In this document: positions 54,301 through 59,509 of the stretch, piece by piece
Layout: every line of letters begins with the position of its first letter
Position numbering within the stretch: the first letter of the stretch is position 1
From: Arcuatula senhousia
Lineage: Eukaryota > Mollusca > Bivalvia > Mytilida > Mytilidae
Assembly (NCBI GenBank): GCA_963971305.1
Contig: OZ020307.1
Coordinates: forward strand, 10,367,501 to 10,431,500
Direction: 5' to 3'
Length of the DNA: 64,000 nt
Program-made: the position numbers and the translations under genes
Notes under the pieces: generated by a model
The model's input: the letters and a program-made list of their open reading frames with translations, nothing else
Databases searched by the model: none
Told to the model about the DNA's origin: nothing

Positions 54301-56286
54301 GTCATTTCATTTTTTTTTCGAAAAAGTCTTGCAAATTGTTCAAACCATTCCTTTTTTAAAGGAAAGTTGATAATTTAAACGATACAATGGAATCAACAAT
54401 TATTTAATTTGGGAGATAAAGTTTGTTTCAGATATTTAAGCACTTCTGATACTTATTTATCAAAATAATCAGCTAAACAAGTCAACAGGTTGAAAATTAA
54501 GTCTCTCGATTTTTTCAATCCGCAAATTCCTAGCGTTCCGTACATTATTTTAATAACCGTTGTGAAAGTAAAATCAATTTGTGCTATTTGTATTGCGTTT
54601 AAAAAATGGAATCTATTTTATTAGTTTTAGAAATGTTTTTTTTCTAAAGGAATTTAGCATCACTAAGATGAAACAAATTAACAAAAATTCTCGTTCCACC
54701 GAAATCAGACCGTAAATGCATGTTTTGAAACTTGTTTTCACATTCCAGGTGTATAGAGAAGCGTTAAGATTTTAAGCTTTTACTGACTATAGACTTACCT
54801 CTGACAACCCTGTATCTTTTCTATCATTCAAATTTTTGTTGATTTCATCTCGGTTTACATTGCGATTTTCCGCCTGGTCCCATCCTTCTTCCAAAAGAGA
54901 ATCATCGAGACCGGTAAACCCGCGATCCTCAAGTATCTCTTCCGAATCTCTATATAGATTTCCTGAAACAGGGCATTTACAGATTACAGTTGATCTTATA
55001 AACTGTCATACTCTTTGCGTACAAGAAAGAAACTAAATAATCACCCCTAAAATTACAGATAACAATAAGACTATCACACTCTAGACAGACATGAAAGAAA
55101 CAAAATAATCATCTCTAAAAATTACAAATAACGATAAGACTGTTACACTGTAGACAGACATGAAATAAACAAAATAATCACCCCTAAAAGATAAGTACTC
55201 GTAGATCTAGATGTACGAGCACAAGACTGGGTCAACAGACAATATCATTAAGGTACTTGCGAGCTGTCAATACCGATAGCGAGATTTTAGCAGTTTTTTT
55301 TTACATCTATGATGTCCTCGTTTGCGATGATCGTCCGACATTCCGAACTTTAAAATCGGCGAAGCCACTGAGCTTGATTTAATTTCTGAAGCATTTTGAA
55401 ATTCGAACCTATATAGCAATGCCGACCTCGTAGTTTAAAAGTCGAGCACATTTGAAAGCCCTCGGTCACCAAGCACTTTTCTCCGTAGAATGAATTAACA
55501 TCTATGGTGCATTATTTCACATAAATGTCATTTGATGGTCCTATAAGAGACATCATCATCTTTAATGTTTTTTTGTCGAATTCCCAGAATTGCTTTTGTT
55601 GTTATCATTTGGTTCCTCTTACCGGTATTCACTTTCCCAGTAGAATTGTCCATGTGAATATATATTTGTACTTTTACAATATTATCTTTTCACTGCTAGA
55701 ATAGTTGACAATACTCTGTATTTTGTTCTAATTGACAAAAACCCCGAACTGCCCTATCGAGTGTCCAGTAAAACAACCTTAGAATGTACTTTAACCCATG
55801 CCCCCTCATTTTGACTTCTTGCGCAATAAGTAATATCTGACATACGCAATAAGTAAATTGTAATCAAATAAGTAATATCTGACATTTTTATTCTTTACAT
55901 GGGAAAATGATCCAATTTACTTTCGTTTCTTAGAATCCCCATCCGGTCGACACATATTAATACCACTAATTAAGGTTAAACATCATCGGAGTATCATGTA
56001 GTGTCCCAAATGCATCATTTTAAATTTGCAACTGATTTGTCCGAACGCTATAAGAATAGTTGGATATAAAGTTTCTGGCAGTTTTAATTTAAGTGCAACA
56101 ATTTTAATATGCATTCAAAATTGCAATTAAGTAAATCAAAAACTTAAGCTTTATGCGACGAGTTACAGCTAAATCAAACATACCTTCAAGACGCTTCAAG
56201 AGTTCCCTGGTCGGTCCAGAGACAGAGTCCACAACTTGGACCAACAGCAAGATCGACAACACATGTCTAATATAAAACAGCCCCAT
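2506..56286 (-). CDS. Secreted astacin-family zinc metalloprotease with EGF and amplified CUB-start (9 exons, joined)
   Basis: Joining exons 56286-56184, 54962-54799, 33855-33768, 26272-26155, 22105-22033, 18348-18157, 8278-8161, 4872-4768 and 3317-2506 gives 1773 nt, an uninterrupted frame of 590 residues plus stop. All introns are GT-AG and all phases agree (1,0,1,2,0,0,1,1). Domain order: signal peptide 1 to about 24, propeptide, furin-like site ending at R96, astacin domain 97-283, EGF-like 286-320, CUB start from 321. Zinc ligands H188, H192 and H198, catalytic E189, Met-turn M241 and Y243 are present, as are the four family cysteines C138, C160, C181 and C283. This order is known from blastula-protease-like astacins, which process extracellular matrix or growth-factor substrates; the substrate here is unknown. 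The 3' end is uncertain, because the last exon may be spliced at one of many internal donors and continue past the left edge. Confidence 0.85.
3190..3198 (-). promoter_or_regulatory. First of 34 identical 5' splice-site consensus sequences (CAG|GTAAGT)
   Basis: ACTTACCTG on the plus strand is CAGGTAAGT on the coding strand, a full match to the U1 snRNA consensus. It recurs at 22 + 96k for k = 0 to 33, unchanged in every unit I read. Using this first copy ends exon 9 at 3196 in phase 0. Confidence 0.8.
3420..4372. repeat. Degenerate 160-186 bp tandem repeat in intron 8
   Basis: About six copies share the landmark CCATGTTTTGC at 3534, 3694, 3869, 4040 and 4226, with phrases such as CATTATGTCACAAAGATTGTG and GGGGTTTAGGAGGAG. 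Later copies gain an insertion (TGTAGTCGAATGG), which lengthens the period. No coding potential. The stretch 4373-4767 holds nothing recognisable before exon 8. Confidence 0.8.
4768..4872 (-). CDS. Astacin gene exon 8: EGF-like domain
   Basis: This 105-nt exon, phase 1 on both sides, encodes a single EGF-like module. SCSKVCQNTGYLDMNCNCVC continues as PKFMTGTHC, giving six cysteines in the order C-x3-C-x8-C-x-C-x-C-x8-C with the usual N-x-G and G-x-x-C. Symmetric phase 1-1 is typical of shuffled extracellular modules. Acceptor TTTGCAG, donor ACAG|GTAGGT. It joins exon 9 through a split aspartate codon. Confidence 0.9.
5271..5870. mobile_element. 600-bp non-autonomous TIR element with 161-bp internal tandem repeats
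   Basis: The ends are TACCCCGCCAC and its complement GTGGCGGGGTA. Inside are three 161-bp repeats (landmark CAAGTTATTGGTCGG at 5431, 5592, 5753), then an ACGG microsatellite at about 5777-5820. TIRs plus internal tandem repeats are common in mollusc MITEs. No transposase. A fragment with AGGCTGCCAGGAGCC lies just before it at 5099. Confidence 0.75.
5871..6450. other. Repeat-derived intronic sequence, no gene
   Basis: Two degenerate copies of a roughly 125-bp unit share the landmark TGAACTCAGCATACCA at about 5890 and 6014. AT-rich remainder. Nothing else recognised. Confidence 0.5.
6450..7590. mobile_element. Mussel-type AGGCTCCC/GGTGAGCTAA element, copy 1
   Basis: It starts with AAGAGGCTCCCAAGCC and ends with the 3' hairpin TGGACCTTTGGTCCA followed by GGTGAGCTAAAAA. 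Between the ends are about five tandem monomers of roughly 150 bp (phrases GAGCTGAACATTTAAGCAAG and GGGGCTGTAACCCC), then a unique 3' segment and a GAC-repeat microsatellite at 7512-7535. A second truncated copy with the same kind of 3' end follows at 7591-7953. Confidence 0.8.
8161..8278 (-). CDS. Astacin gene exon 7: divergent C-terminal catalytic subdomain
   Basis: The exon encodes residues 247-285. It ends with SFYDVKRLLDLYQCVP, matching the family ending S-x-x-D-[IV]-x-x-[IL]-N-x-L-Y-x-C, and it supplies C283. The length from SIMHY to the last cysteine (40 residues) is close to the usual 42. The middle is divergent: the usual F-S-x-N-G and I-G-Q-R motifs are replaced by KTTINDNYLLYGVSKWVKEA. 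Acceptor TTTGACAG, donor CCTG|GTGAGA (phase 1). It was found by matching phases on both sides; another reading frame over it is longer but meaningless. Confidence 0.75.
8470..11335. mobile_element. Nested inverted-repeat elements around a tandem 1,023-bp unit
   Basis: The outer arms 8497-8549 and 11260-11301 are inverted copies (CTTCTGGAAAGAGAAGATAA and its complement). Inside the left arm is a perfect 21-bp inverted pair at 8547-8567 and 8725-8745. The core is a 468-bp MITE (GGTCTCAAATAACCC ... GGGGTTAATGAGACC, flanked by TTA or TTAA) at 8746-9213, 9769-10236 and 10792-11259. The copies are separated by identical spacers. It lies in intron 6. Confidence 0.85.
8746..11259. repeat. 1,023-bp tandem duplication, 2.46 copies, no difference seen
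   Basis: Landmarks recur at 8746, 9769 and 10792 with spacing of exactly 1,023. By eye the copies are identical, including non-coding positions. That indicates very recent amplification, gene conversion or an assembly duplication. The open frames in it (70 and 74 codons) resemble nothing known. Confidence 0.9.
11763..13190 (+). pseudogene. Penelope-like reverse transcriptase, 5'-truncated with one in-frame stop
   Basis: The frame opens at YWIPKLHKTPYKQRFIAGS, a hallmark of Penelope-like elements. It is broken by TAA at 12039-12041 and resumes in the same frame to 12914. RT motifs are intact after the stop: GIPMGTNCAPLLADLFL (palm, B-like), FRYIDDVLS (catalytic YxDD), YLDLFLEID and LYDKRDDFNFPIVNFPF. 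The 3' tail (12915-13190) ends in a GT-rich stretch and is shared with copies at 62.7-62.9 kb and, inverted, at 57.7-58.2 kb. No GIY-YIG endonuclease is visible. It lies in intron 6, opposite to the astacin gene. Confidence 0.9.
13590..13650. repeat. Retroposon-like tail: CCAGGTGCGC ... GTTAAACACCAAC(AC)n
   Basis: The same tail occurs at 17283-17336 (CCAGGTGCGCCAATAAAGGG, GTTAAACAACAACAAC, then AC repeats). Short conserved ends with a simple-repeat tail suggest a SINE-type family. The body upstream was not delimited. Confidence 0.5.
13660..15570. mobile_element. Mussel-type AGGCTCC/GGTGAGCT element, copy 2 (long, diverged)
   Basis: The left end is AAGAGGCTCCTGGGAGCCTG at about 13660. The right end is CAGGTGAGCTGAAAA at about 15555, preceded by GACAGACAGA microsatellite and AGTGGTGGCAATAGCTCACA. 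Internal copies are more diverged than in other examples. No gene. Confidence 0.7.
15571..18156. other. Intron 6 proximal part: AT-rich, nothing recognised
   Basis: Apart from the short AC-tailed repeat at 17283-17336, I see no gene, array or element end here. It borders the exon 6 donor. Confidence 0.5.
18157..18348 (-). CDS. Astacin gene exon 6: zinc-binding site and Met-turn
   Basis: The exon encodes residues 183-246. QGTVIHEIMHNLGFVHEQNR contains the astacin signature HExxHxxGFxHE with all three histidines and the catalytic glutamate, followed by FDRDDHITL. SIMHY near the 3' end supplies the Met-turn (M241) and the tyrosine that acts as fifth zinc ligand in astacins (Y243). Acceptor TTTCAG|CAAGG, donor ACT|GTGAGT (phase 0). 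Nothing in the active site is missing. Confidence 0.95.
18545..19942. mobile_element. Element family 2: CTTCGCCGAGCGCAGC ... AGTCCCCTTC/GGGGACT hairpin end
   Basis: It begins with CTTCGCCGAGCGCAGCATGA and TTTTAGGCCCAATATGGA. It continues with several roughly 120-160 bp degenerate repeats carrying GGCCCCTAATT and AAAAAGGGG, and ends in a hairpin (AGTCCCCTTCTG / GGTAGGGGACT) after a GACAGACGGACGG microsatellite. Related copies are at 27195-27556, 28919-29645, 36338-37216 and 40604-40935. Lies in intron 5, next to exon 6. Confidence 0.65.
20340..20560. repeat. Three degenerate copies of an about 85-bp repeat
   Basis: The copies share GTGCAAACCATC / CTACAAACCGTT / ATGCAAACTATC and CAGGGG or ATAGGGG phrases. 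From 20561 to 21451 nothing is recognised beyond AT-rich intron with scattered GACACCTG motifs. Confidence 0.5.
21452..21479. other. Perfect 28-bp palindrome with CRE core
   Basis: ATTGGAGATGTGAC followed by its exact complement, centred on TGACGTCA, the cAMP-response-element octamer. It lies in intron 5. It could be a foldback remnant or a bZIP binding site. The sequence shows only the symmetry. Confidence 0.7.
22033..22105 (-). CDS. Astacin gene exon 5: CYSYIG...AKC segment
   Basis: This 73-nt exon is short but unmistakable. Read from a TTTTTTACAG acceptor, it gives TCYSYIGNQRWQNGQKVYLG then AKCP, matching the family's C-[SY]-S-x-[VI]-G ... G-Q-x-[VL]-x-L-x(3)-C. C160 and C181 form the second conserved disulphide. 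The phase-2 start joins exon 4 (CG+T, arginine). The donor is CCA|GTAAGT (phase 0). Confidence 0.9.
22922..23155. repeat. 119-bp tandem duplication
   Basis: Two copies (landmark AGCAACGTTTTAGACTTG at 22942 and 23061) share CCCCCTTCATTT and GATTTCCTTAAAATTTTG. The second copy has small deletions. Located in intron 4. Between 23156 and 23640 nothing is recognised. Confidence 0.8.
23640..24300. repeat. Truncated mussel-type element monomers
   Basis: Diverged copies of the AAGCAACA / AAAGGACCATAACCC / GGGGTCATCT monomer, then the unique 3' segment (CAATGGCGGCCATGTT). Both ends are degraded. A related fragment lies at 25310-25600. Confidence 0.6.
24310..25310. mobile_element. Non-autonomous element with four 146-bp repeats and ATGCCCC hairpin end
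   Basis: Four tandem copies (landmarks 24409, 24555, 24701, 24847; spacing 146) carry ATCCAGCATC and TTAGCATCACTAGGTGCA. The right end is a hairpin, ATGCCCCTCTACTTTCG / AGATGGGGCAT, near 25279-25307. The left end resembles its complement (ATGTCCCATCTAGC near 24331). Located in intron 4. Confidence 0.65.
26155..26272 (-). CDS. Astacin gene exon 4: N-terminal catalytic subdomain
   Basis: The exon encodes residues 119-157 and two bases of codon 158. It carries the family pattern A-M-x(6-8)-T-C-[IV]-R-F: FYAMNLFENQTCIRF, followed by IERTDEEYYLIF. C138 is the cysteine that pairs with the domain's last cysteine (C283). Acceptor TTTTACAG after a long T run, donor CCG|GTAAGT (phase 2). Confidence 0.9.
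26316..26744. mobile_element. Nested double inverted-repeat element
   Basis: The outer arms (CCAAAGGACAAGATATGATA from 26316 and its complement ending near 26744) enclose an inner foldback at 26578-26681 (GAGCGAACCTGTGACCCAC and its complement). Related half-sites occur at 42256-42296. It lies in intron 3, 44 bp from exon 4. Confidence 0.75.
27000..27125. repeat. Roughly 60-bp imperfect direct duplication
   Basis: GAGTTAACACCAAAGTATGT / GAGTTAACACTAAAGTATGT are each followed by CTC[TG]CCTGCC[AG]GCACCAT. Nothing else is recognised in 26745-27190. Confidence 0.6.
27557..28918. mobile_element. Mussel-type AGGCTCCC/GGTGAGCTAA element, copy 3
   Basis: Complete: AAGAGGCTCCCAGGAGCCTG at the left; about six tandem monomers of roughly 140-150 bp; a unique segment (GGCGGCCATGTTTTTTATC); GACGACGGAC microsatellite at about 28826-28868; and the right hairpin TGGCCTTTGGCCA with GGTGAGCTAATAA. 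The left end CGCTCACCTGG is complementary to the right end CCAGGTGAGC, so the element has short subterminal inverted repeats. Confidence 0.85.
29690..30365. repeat. 174-bp tandem array, about 3.8 copies
   Basis: The landmark TGCTAAGCTACTAC recurs at 29749, 29923, 30097 and 30271 (spacing exactly 174). The period is divisible by three, so a 201-codon open frame runs through it. That frame has no recognisable domain, and I do not call it a gene. It is followed by an element end (TGCTCTGCTTCGCAGGC). Confidence 0.85.
30521..31110. mobile_element. Tc1/mariner-derived MITE, 590 bp
   Basis: The terminal inverted repeats ATATACACTTGGACAAAAGT ... and its near-complement GACTTTTGTCCACGTGTATAT match the style of Tc1/mariner ends (ACAC-TGGACAAAAGT, TA target). 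The interior is AT-rich without a transposase frame. From 31111 to 32087 nothing is recognised. Confidence 0.75.
32088..33075. mobile_element. Mussel-type AGGCTCCC/GTGAGCT element, copy 4 with an internal partial repeat
   Basis: Left end AAGAGGCTCCCAGAAGCCTG at 32088. An internal GGTCCAGGTGAGCTGAAAA at 32641 looks like a first right end, followed by a second monomer and 3' segment that ends near 33070 (ACCTTCGGTCCA). The copy is probably a fusion of two. Confidence 0.7.
33076..34881. other. Intron sequence around exon 3, no other feature
   Basis: Apart from exon 3 (33768-33855) I recognise only AT-rich intron here. Short open frames at 33252-33461 and 34429-34623 show no domain, splice context or codon bias. 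Confidence 0.5.
33768..33855 (-). CDS. Astacin gene exon 3: furin-type site and mature N-terminus
   Basis: The exon encodes residues 90-118. GHERSKR ends in R-S-K-R at residues 93-96, a furin-type site (R-x-K-R), so the mature enzyme should begin at S97. SVPSWAGLWTNAEVPFVI matches the family's mature start, in which a tryptophan precedes a V-P-[YF]-x-[IL] strand. Acceptor TTTCAG, donor TTTA|GTAAGT (phase 1). A 20.9-kb intron separates it from exon 2. Confidence 0.88.
34882..36337. mobile_element. Mussel-type AGGCTCCC/GGTGAGCTAA element, copy 5
   Basis: Ends ACAAGAGGCTCCCAGGAGCC and CGGGTCAGGTGAGCTAAAAA. The internal unit is about 485-500 bp and present roughly 2.5 times (AGATCTTGATGTGCTTAACA at about 35346 and 35850). 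ACGGACG microsatellite at 36254-36286. The longer monomer distinguishes this subfamily. Confidence 0.8.
37217..40603. mobile_element. Mussel-type element, copy 6, expanded into higher-order repeats
   Basis: Ends AAGAGGCTCCCAGGAGCCTG (37219) and TGGCCTTTGGCCAGGTGAGC (about 40578-40597). About 20 tandem monomers, organised into 503- and 547-bp superunits that alternate to give a 1,050-bp period (landmarks 37981, 38528, 39031, 39578). The two superunits differ by a 44-bp internal duplication (38287/38331). Open frames of 97 codons repeat with it and are by-products. GAC microsatellite at 40500-40552. Located in intron 2. Confidence 0.9.
41270..41812. mobile_element. Non-autonomous element, TACCCCCACTC ends, about 170-bp repeats
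   Basis: The left ATACCCCCACTCC and right GGGTGGGGGTATAA are complementary. Three internal copies share GGAAGTAGATG (41290, 41458, 41631). It resembles the family at 5271-5870. No coding sequence. Confidence 0.7.
41945..42060. mobile_element. 116-bp foldback element
   Basis: TTAAACTATGAGCCACA ... and its complement TGTGGCTCATAGTTAA bracket AGTACCAC / GTGGTACC. The sequence can fold into one long hairpin. No coding content. Confidence 0.75.
42410..43060. repeat. Four diverged copies of a 170-178 bp repeat
   Basis: Each copy carries ACAGACCTGAAAT, GGGAGCCCATACTGATGCTG and AGTAGTTGCTGAGAAAACTG. Located in intron 2. From 43061 to 44900 nothing is recognised. Confidence 0.75.
44930..45440. repeat. 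Three degenerate roughly 160-180 bp repeats (CCGCTGTGACC)
   Basis: Copies share TCT[GA]CCGCTGTGA, CCCAAATCAA and CCTCCTCTTATCAT (near 44986, 45150, 45333). They lie just before the LINE fragment. Confidence 0.6.
45480..47550 (+). pseudogene. LINE (non-LTR) reverse transcriptase, 5'-truncated, frameshifted
   Basis: RT motifs run in order: DAQKAFDVVWH (motif A), GVRQGGVWSPTAY (motif B), TVADDVTLVS (motif C, catalytic DD kept). The frame breaks near 46300 and resumes in another frame through MGAGLHGLNGVNPRTS to 47219. A C-terminal zinc knuckle, CKMCLYEQEDVEHFILQC (C-x2-C-x8-H-x4-C), is typical of several LINE clades. The 3' UTR ends in a CAA repeat near 47549. No endonuclease domain remains. 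The coding sequence is interrupted by a foldback element at 45585-45678. The clade was not assigned. Lies in intron 2 opposite to the host gene. Confidence 0.85.
45585..45678. mobile_element. 94-bp near-perfect foldback MITE inside the LINE
   Basis: Arms 45585-45630 and 45632-45678 are complementary with one single-base difference in the T run. The ends read CACAGGGGCTTG. GGTGAAA lies on both sides (45578-45584 and 45679-45685), an apparent 7-8 bp target duplication. CAGGGG ends with such a duplication fit hAT-type MITEs. Removing the element and one repeat joins FTEGE to SPSVAAL in one reading frame. Confidence 0.85.
47712..47800. repeat. Palindromic CCAGTATTG cluster
   Basis: Repeated ACAATACTGG / CCAGTATTG motifs on both strands, including CAATACTGGTATACCAGTATTG, make several short hairpins. 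Nothing else is recognised between 47551 and 48311. Confidence 0.7.
48319..48778. mobile_element. 460-bp element with poly-G / poly-C terminal inverted repeats
   Basis: The left end is CCCGGG with 13 Gs in a row (48324-48336) then TTACTC. The right end is GAGTAA, 14 Cs (48762-48775) and GGG. TATCTCT flanks both sides (48312-48318 and 48779-48785), a likely 7-bp target duplication. The interior repeats CCCAAATCTATGT phrases. No coding sequence. Located in intron 2. Confidence 0.8.
48786..51835. other. Intron 2 stretch, no gene; one short stem-loop
   Basis: Mostly AT-rich unique-looking DNA. A 15-bp inverted pair (TATCATAGACCTGTA at 51217-51231 and its complement at 51244-51258) is the only structure I support. 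GAGGCAATAC / GCCGTAAATTGCCTCC near 49410-49460 is complementary to sequence near 47950, hinting at an eroded element between them. Open frames here have no domain. Confidence 0.45.
51836..53343. mobile_element. 1.5-kb DNA transposon with long terminal inverted repeats, no transposase
   Basis: The left end TTACAGTAAAAGTGTATAAT and right end ATTATACACTTATACTGTAA are inverted copies. Homology continues inward through AATTCCTGAAATTTCAG for 54 or more bp. Subterminal copies of CAGGAATTATG and CAGTAATTATGTATAATT form a palindrome-rich left end. The interior contains a Penelope-type tail remnant (52120-52360), an inverted relative of sequence at 61.4-61.9 kb (52600-52990), and a foldback at 52992-53159. 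The superfamily was not assigned. Confidence 0.7.
52992..53159. mobile_element. 168-bp foldback element inside the TIR transposon
   Basis: The arms begin CACAGGCGTTTGGGTCCAGG and end with the complement. They meet at TTTCCGTGGAAA (about 53070-53081) with a few mismatches. The predicted transcript is a single hairpin of about 80 bp. Confidence 0.8.
53540..54015. repeat. 52-bp minisatellite, nine copies
   Basis: AGGTGATCCGAACACC recurs at 53557, 53609, 53661, 53713, 53765, 53817, 53869, 53921 and 53973 (spacing exactly 52). Each unit also has TTCGTTTCTATCCCTTAAAG. Copies differ at few positions. Intron 2, 780 bp from exon 2. The sequence 54016-54798 has nothing else recognised. Confidence 0.95.
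54799..54962 (-). CDS. Astacin gene exon 2: propeptide
   Basis: The exon encodes residues 35-89, an acidic and asparagine-rich segment. The acceptor is TTTCAG and the donor GAG|GTAAGT (phase 0). Astacin propeptides commonly carry an F-x-G-D 'aspartate switch' that blocks the zinc. Here the nearest match is FTGLDD, an offset version of that motif, so latency by this route is plausible but not certain. The sequence has no domain beyond the propeptide. Confidence 0.8.
55020..55190. repeat. 69-bp tandem repeat, about 2.4 copies, intron 1
   Basis: GACAGACATGAAA recurs at 55084 and 55153 with AAACAAAATAATCA and CCCCTAAAA phrases. The rest of intron 1 (55191-56183) and the stretch upstream of the promoter (56330-57660) show no gene. 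A run of 12 Gs occurs at 57476-57487. Confidence 0.65.
56184..56286 (-). CDS. Astacin gene exon 1: start codon and signal peptide
   Basis: The exon encodes residues 1-34 and the first base of codon 35. MGLFYIRHVLSILLLVQVVD is a typical secretory signal: short polar start, hydrophobic core, then small residues (VSG) as a probable cleavage site near residue 24. The rest, PTRELLKRLE, begins the propeptide. The donor reads AAG|GTATG (phase 1). The ATG was chosen because it is the only one giving a signal peptide in frame with exon 2, and it sits about 40 bases downstream of a TATA box. Confidence 0.85.
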
Positions 56287-56320
56287 CTTAGTGTTTACCC
56301 CGTCAGACTACAGACCGGGC

Positions 56321-56328
56321 TTTATATA
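56321..56328 (-). promoter_or_regulatory. TATA box of the astacin gene
   Basis: TATATAAA lies 35-42 bases upstream of the start codon on the minus strand, followed by GC-richer sequence. A start site about 30 bases downstream would fall near 56298 and leave a 5' leader of only about 10-15 bases. This supports a regulated, TATA-dependent promoter. The position is seen in the sequence; its use is inferred. Confidence 0.55.
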
Positions 56329-57663
56329 GTATAACACTGTATCAGTTTACAATTAAAATTCTTTAGGAACCTCCCACTTGAGACAAATACAATTTGTTGG
56401 GTATCGATTAGGAAAGATACATGTAGAGATTCATGAATATTAAATTATTATTTACAAGCTATCTGAAAATCAGATTGGTTATAAATTACAGTTTTATCAA
56501 GTGATCATAAACAACATTAAAATAAACAAATTACATTTTGTCGGAGAGTGGAAAAGTTACAGATCACATACATTCAGCAAACTATCCCATCAAATCTCCT
56601 TTTCAGTGAATTTATTTAAAGAATATCTAGGAATTTTAGAAAAAAAAATCTTAAAAACTTAAGATTGTGACCATGAAAAAAGTTAAGCGCGTTTGTTTTC
56701 TGTTGCAAAGTTTTTAAATTGGACACACATTAAAAATGCTTTACAGAAAAAAAAAAACTTGTCTTAAGGATGGTCACTCCTGAACATTTTATGACTTATT
56801 ATTGCATGGTTTATGGTGGAAATGATAGATAATTGTGTATTTAATCAAACAGCAAAAACCAAATTTTTGACGTCTCAAGACGTAAAAAATTTGGCGGAAA
56901 ATCAGACTCCTCTGGATTTTACATAACTTTAACATTGTGACGTTTTTGGCCTTGAAAACCATGGAGTTGTATCAAAAATTAACTTTATACAGTTGGTTGT
57001 TAAGATCTATTTAATCAGAAAATATAATAAAATGTAGGGGTCAGTGTGCAAAAAAAAATTCCTCAATATTTAAAGATAAAGTCTAGAGAAGTTCCGAAAT
57101 CAGACTGAACTTAAAAAGATTGATCTATAATCTCAATAATGTTTTATTGTATGTTTTTGGACTACTACATGCAAATGTCTCTAATATCAATTTTCATCAA
57201 TCATAACTTTTTTCGAAGCAAAGACATTAGAAATAGTTTGATTAGAAAACAAGAAACAGGTCACTATGTATGTTAATATAACAGCCAAAACTGTTGTCAC
57301 CCGATCTCCTCTCTCACTATCGCAGGACAATAGTTAGTTTTTTTTCCATTCCTCTATGATCCAGGTCCTCTACTATTTTAGCCGGGGGGATATCATCACC
57401 CTAATTTTAAAAGAGGTCGGCAATGTCATCTATCTCAATTGTCAATATGGCACTTATTTCAGTGCCGGGTCAATTGGGGGGGGGGGGCTCCGAGAGTTAG
57501 AATCCCCGCTTCCTTTCCGTCGATAGTTTCGTTCTTTTCGAGTATACTTTCCGCAAAATGGATCCGCCCCTGAATTATCCTGAGATTCCATCAAGACAAG
57601 GTGTGTTGCTTTCTGACATAGCATTGACTCGCTAATTATACTTTTCATCACAAAAGAAACGCA

Positions 57664-58150
57664 AAGGTGTACCAAAGGGGTAATCAAACATTATTATACG
57701 GAAAAGGCAAAGCCAAAATCGGTAGACAAAAAATCATCACAACGAAACAGCCCCCACAACAAACAAAAAAGCACATACACAACAACCAAACCGCATTTAG
57801 CAACGTGAACTCAAGTCGAAACGAGAGTGAACTTAGGTGCTCCGGAAGAGTAATCAGTTCCTGCTTGCTATAAAGCACCTTTCACGTTGCCAAAGATCGA
57901 TTTAGTGTTGGTCAAATCCGGAAATGATGACATTTCCAAACTCTATGTCAACATCTGTGCTCATCTGAGAGATAGAAATCCCCTATTTGTCTACAAGCAC
58001 ATGATGTCTTCCGTAAAATTTCTTGACTGATGATAACAACCTGGGAGCATCATACCCCTGTGTTAACATTTTACTTGTCAGTCGTGTGGCTTTATCAAGG
58101 AAGTCGTTATACTCCCCACATATCTGGAAAAACGAATCAATTGTGATACG
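57664..58150 (-). pseudogene. Inverted 3' fragment of a Penelope-like element
   Basis: On the minus strand this matches the end of the RT frame and the tail of the elements at 12.7-13.2 and 62.4-62.9 kb. Shared landmarks include ATGAGCACAGATGTTG, GGAGCACCT, CGTTTCGACTTGAGTTCACG and TACCCCTTTGGTACACCTTTG. It has several indels and no usable frame. Confidence 0.8.
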
Positions 58151-58429
58151 TATTGAGTCTAATGTTCAAAATGCAAGTCATGCATTTTTTTTTGCTTGGT
58201 TACAATGCTTGTATTTTGAAACTATCTGCTGATGCACCTACCTACCTATCCTCTTTGCTCTACGTGGAGCATTATAAGGTCAATACAAGACTGTGCCATT
58301 CAGATCTATTCTCTGCCTTCGTCTCAGTCTCACTCCAATGTTGGTGTTTACTGGTTTTGTCTCTGCCCTTTTGGACTTTTGACATTCGGATACCCCATTG
58401 GTACCTCTGCTTCTTAGATATCTAAGTTC

Positions 58430-59505
58430 ACCTTCCATCATCCGTCGCCAGGATGTTTTTGGCTTTCCGTGAGGTCTTTCCCTGTGAGGTGTTCATCTTT
58501 ATGCTTTTTTGGATATGCATTTTCCCCTCATTCTAAGAACATGTCCAAGCCATCTAAACCTTCTTTGACTGATCTCGTCAGTGATGCATTTTGAATCTGT
58601 CATTTTCAATTAATTTGAATTTGATATGGTGTTCGGCCAGAATTTTACAGATTTGACGCAAGCAACTATGGTCCTTGTATATACCTGTATATCAGCTTTG
58701 GTAACCCCAGCATTCACTTCCATACAGCAATATTGATTTACCATTGTTGTTATAGAGTTTGACTTGTTATAGAGTTTTTGAAGTTGTCCACCTGCTTAAT
58801 TTCGTTTCCATCAACTTTTTAATTTTTCATCAGATATGTTGTATTGAAACGCATTTCTTCTGTTTTATTGGTATTTTGCTGCAGTCCTACTTGACTGGAT
58901 AGTGGCTTGGTCTCTGGGATTTTTCTTGTATGTGGTCTTGTCACGATGATAATAGAGCGATATCATCATCAAAGGTAAGGTAATGGACCATGTGATTCCT
59001 CTTTTCAAATTGCTCGTGGTTTTCTTCATTACCCAGCTGACGGCTACCAGGAATAACATGGTGGGAGAGATGATGCATCCCTGCCTGACTCCATAGTTTA
59101 CGATGAAACAGTCTGTTTTTGTTGTTCAATAAGACGACACATTCAAACTGAGTGTAGAAGCAATTGACGTGGGCTACGATCTTCTCTGGCACTCCATATG
59201 ATCTGATGATTTTTCTTAAGGTGGCTCTGTGTATGCTGTCAACTGCCTTTTCAAAGTCTATGAAGTTATTAAAAATAGTGGTGCTTTCCATTCAATTGGT
59301 TGCTCAATGATGTATTTCAGTGTGAAAATAAGTTCAATACAACCCCTTCTTTTCCGAAATCCAGCTTGTTCTTGTCTGAGGATATCATCTAACTCTTCGT
59401 AGGACCCTACAAAAGACTTTGCTAGGGATGGACAGCAAAGTTTTACCTCTCCATTTATCACAGTCCCAGAGGTCTCCTTTCTTGAGAAGCTTTACAATAA
59501 GACCC
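58430..59505 (-). pseudogene. RTE-like LINE, 3' part, decayed
   Basis: Minus-strand fragments run in order: KLLKKGDLWDCDKWRG, LDDILRQEQAGFRKRRGC, NFIDFEKAVDSIHRATLRKI (motif A), LTFDDDIALLS (where FADD is expected), LLYGSECWG and TSQGKTSRKAKN. This order matches RTE/craft-type LINEs. Motif B is destroyed (SQAGM) and several stops and frameshifts are present. The 5' part of the same element lies at 62941-63660, so the Penelope cluster 59510-62940 has been inserted into it. Confidence 0.75.
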
Positions 59506-59509
59506 TTTG

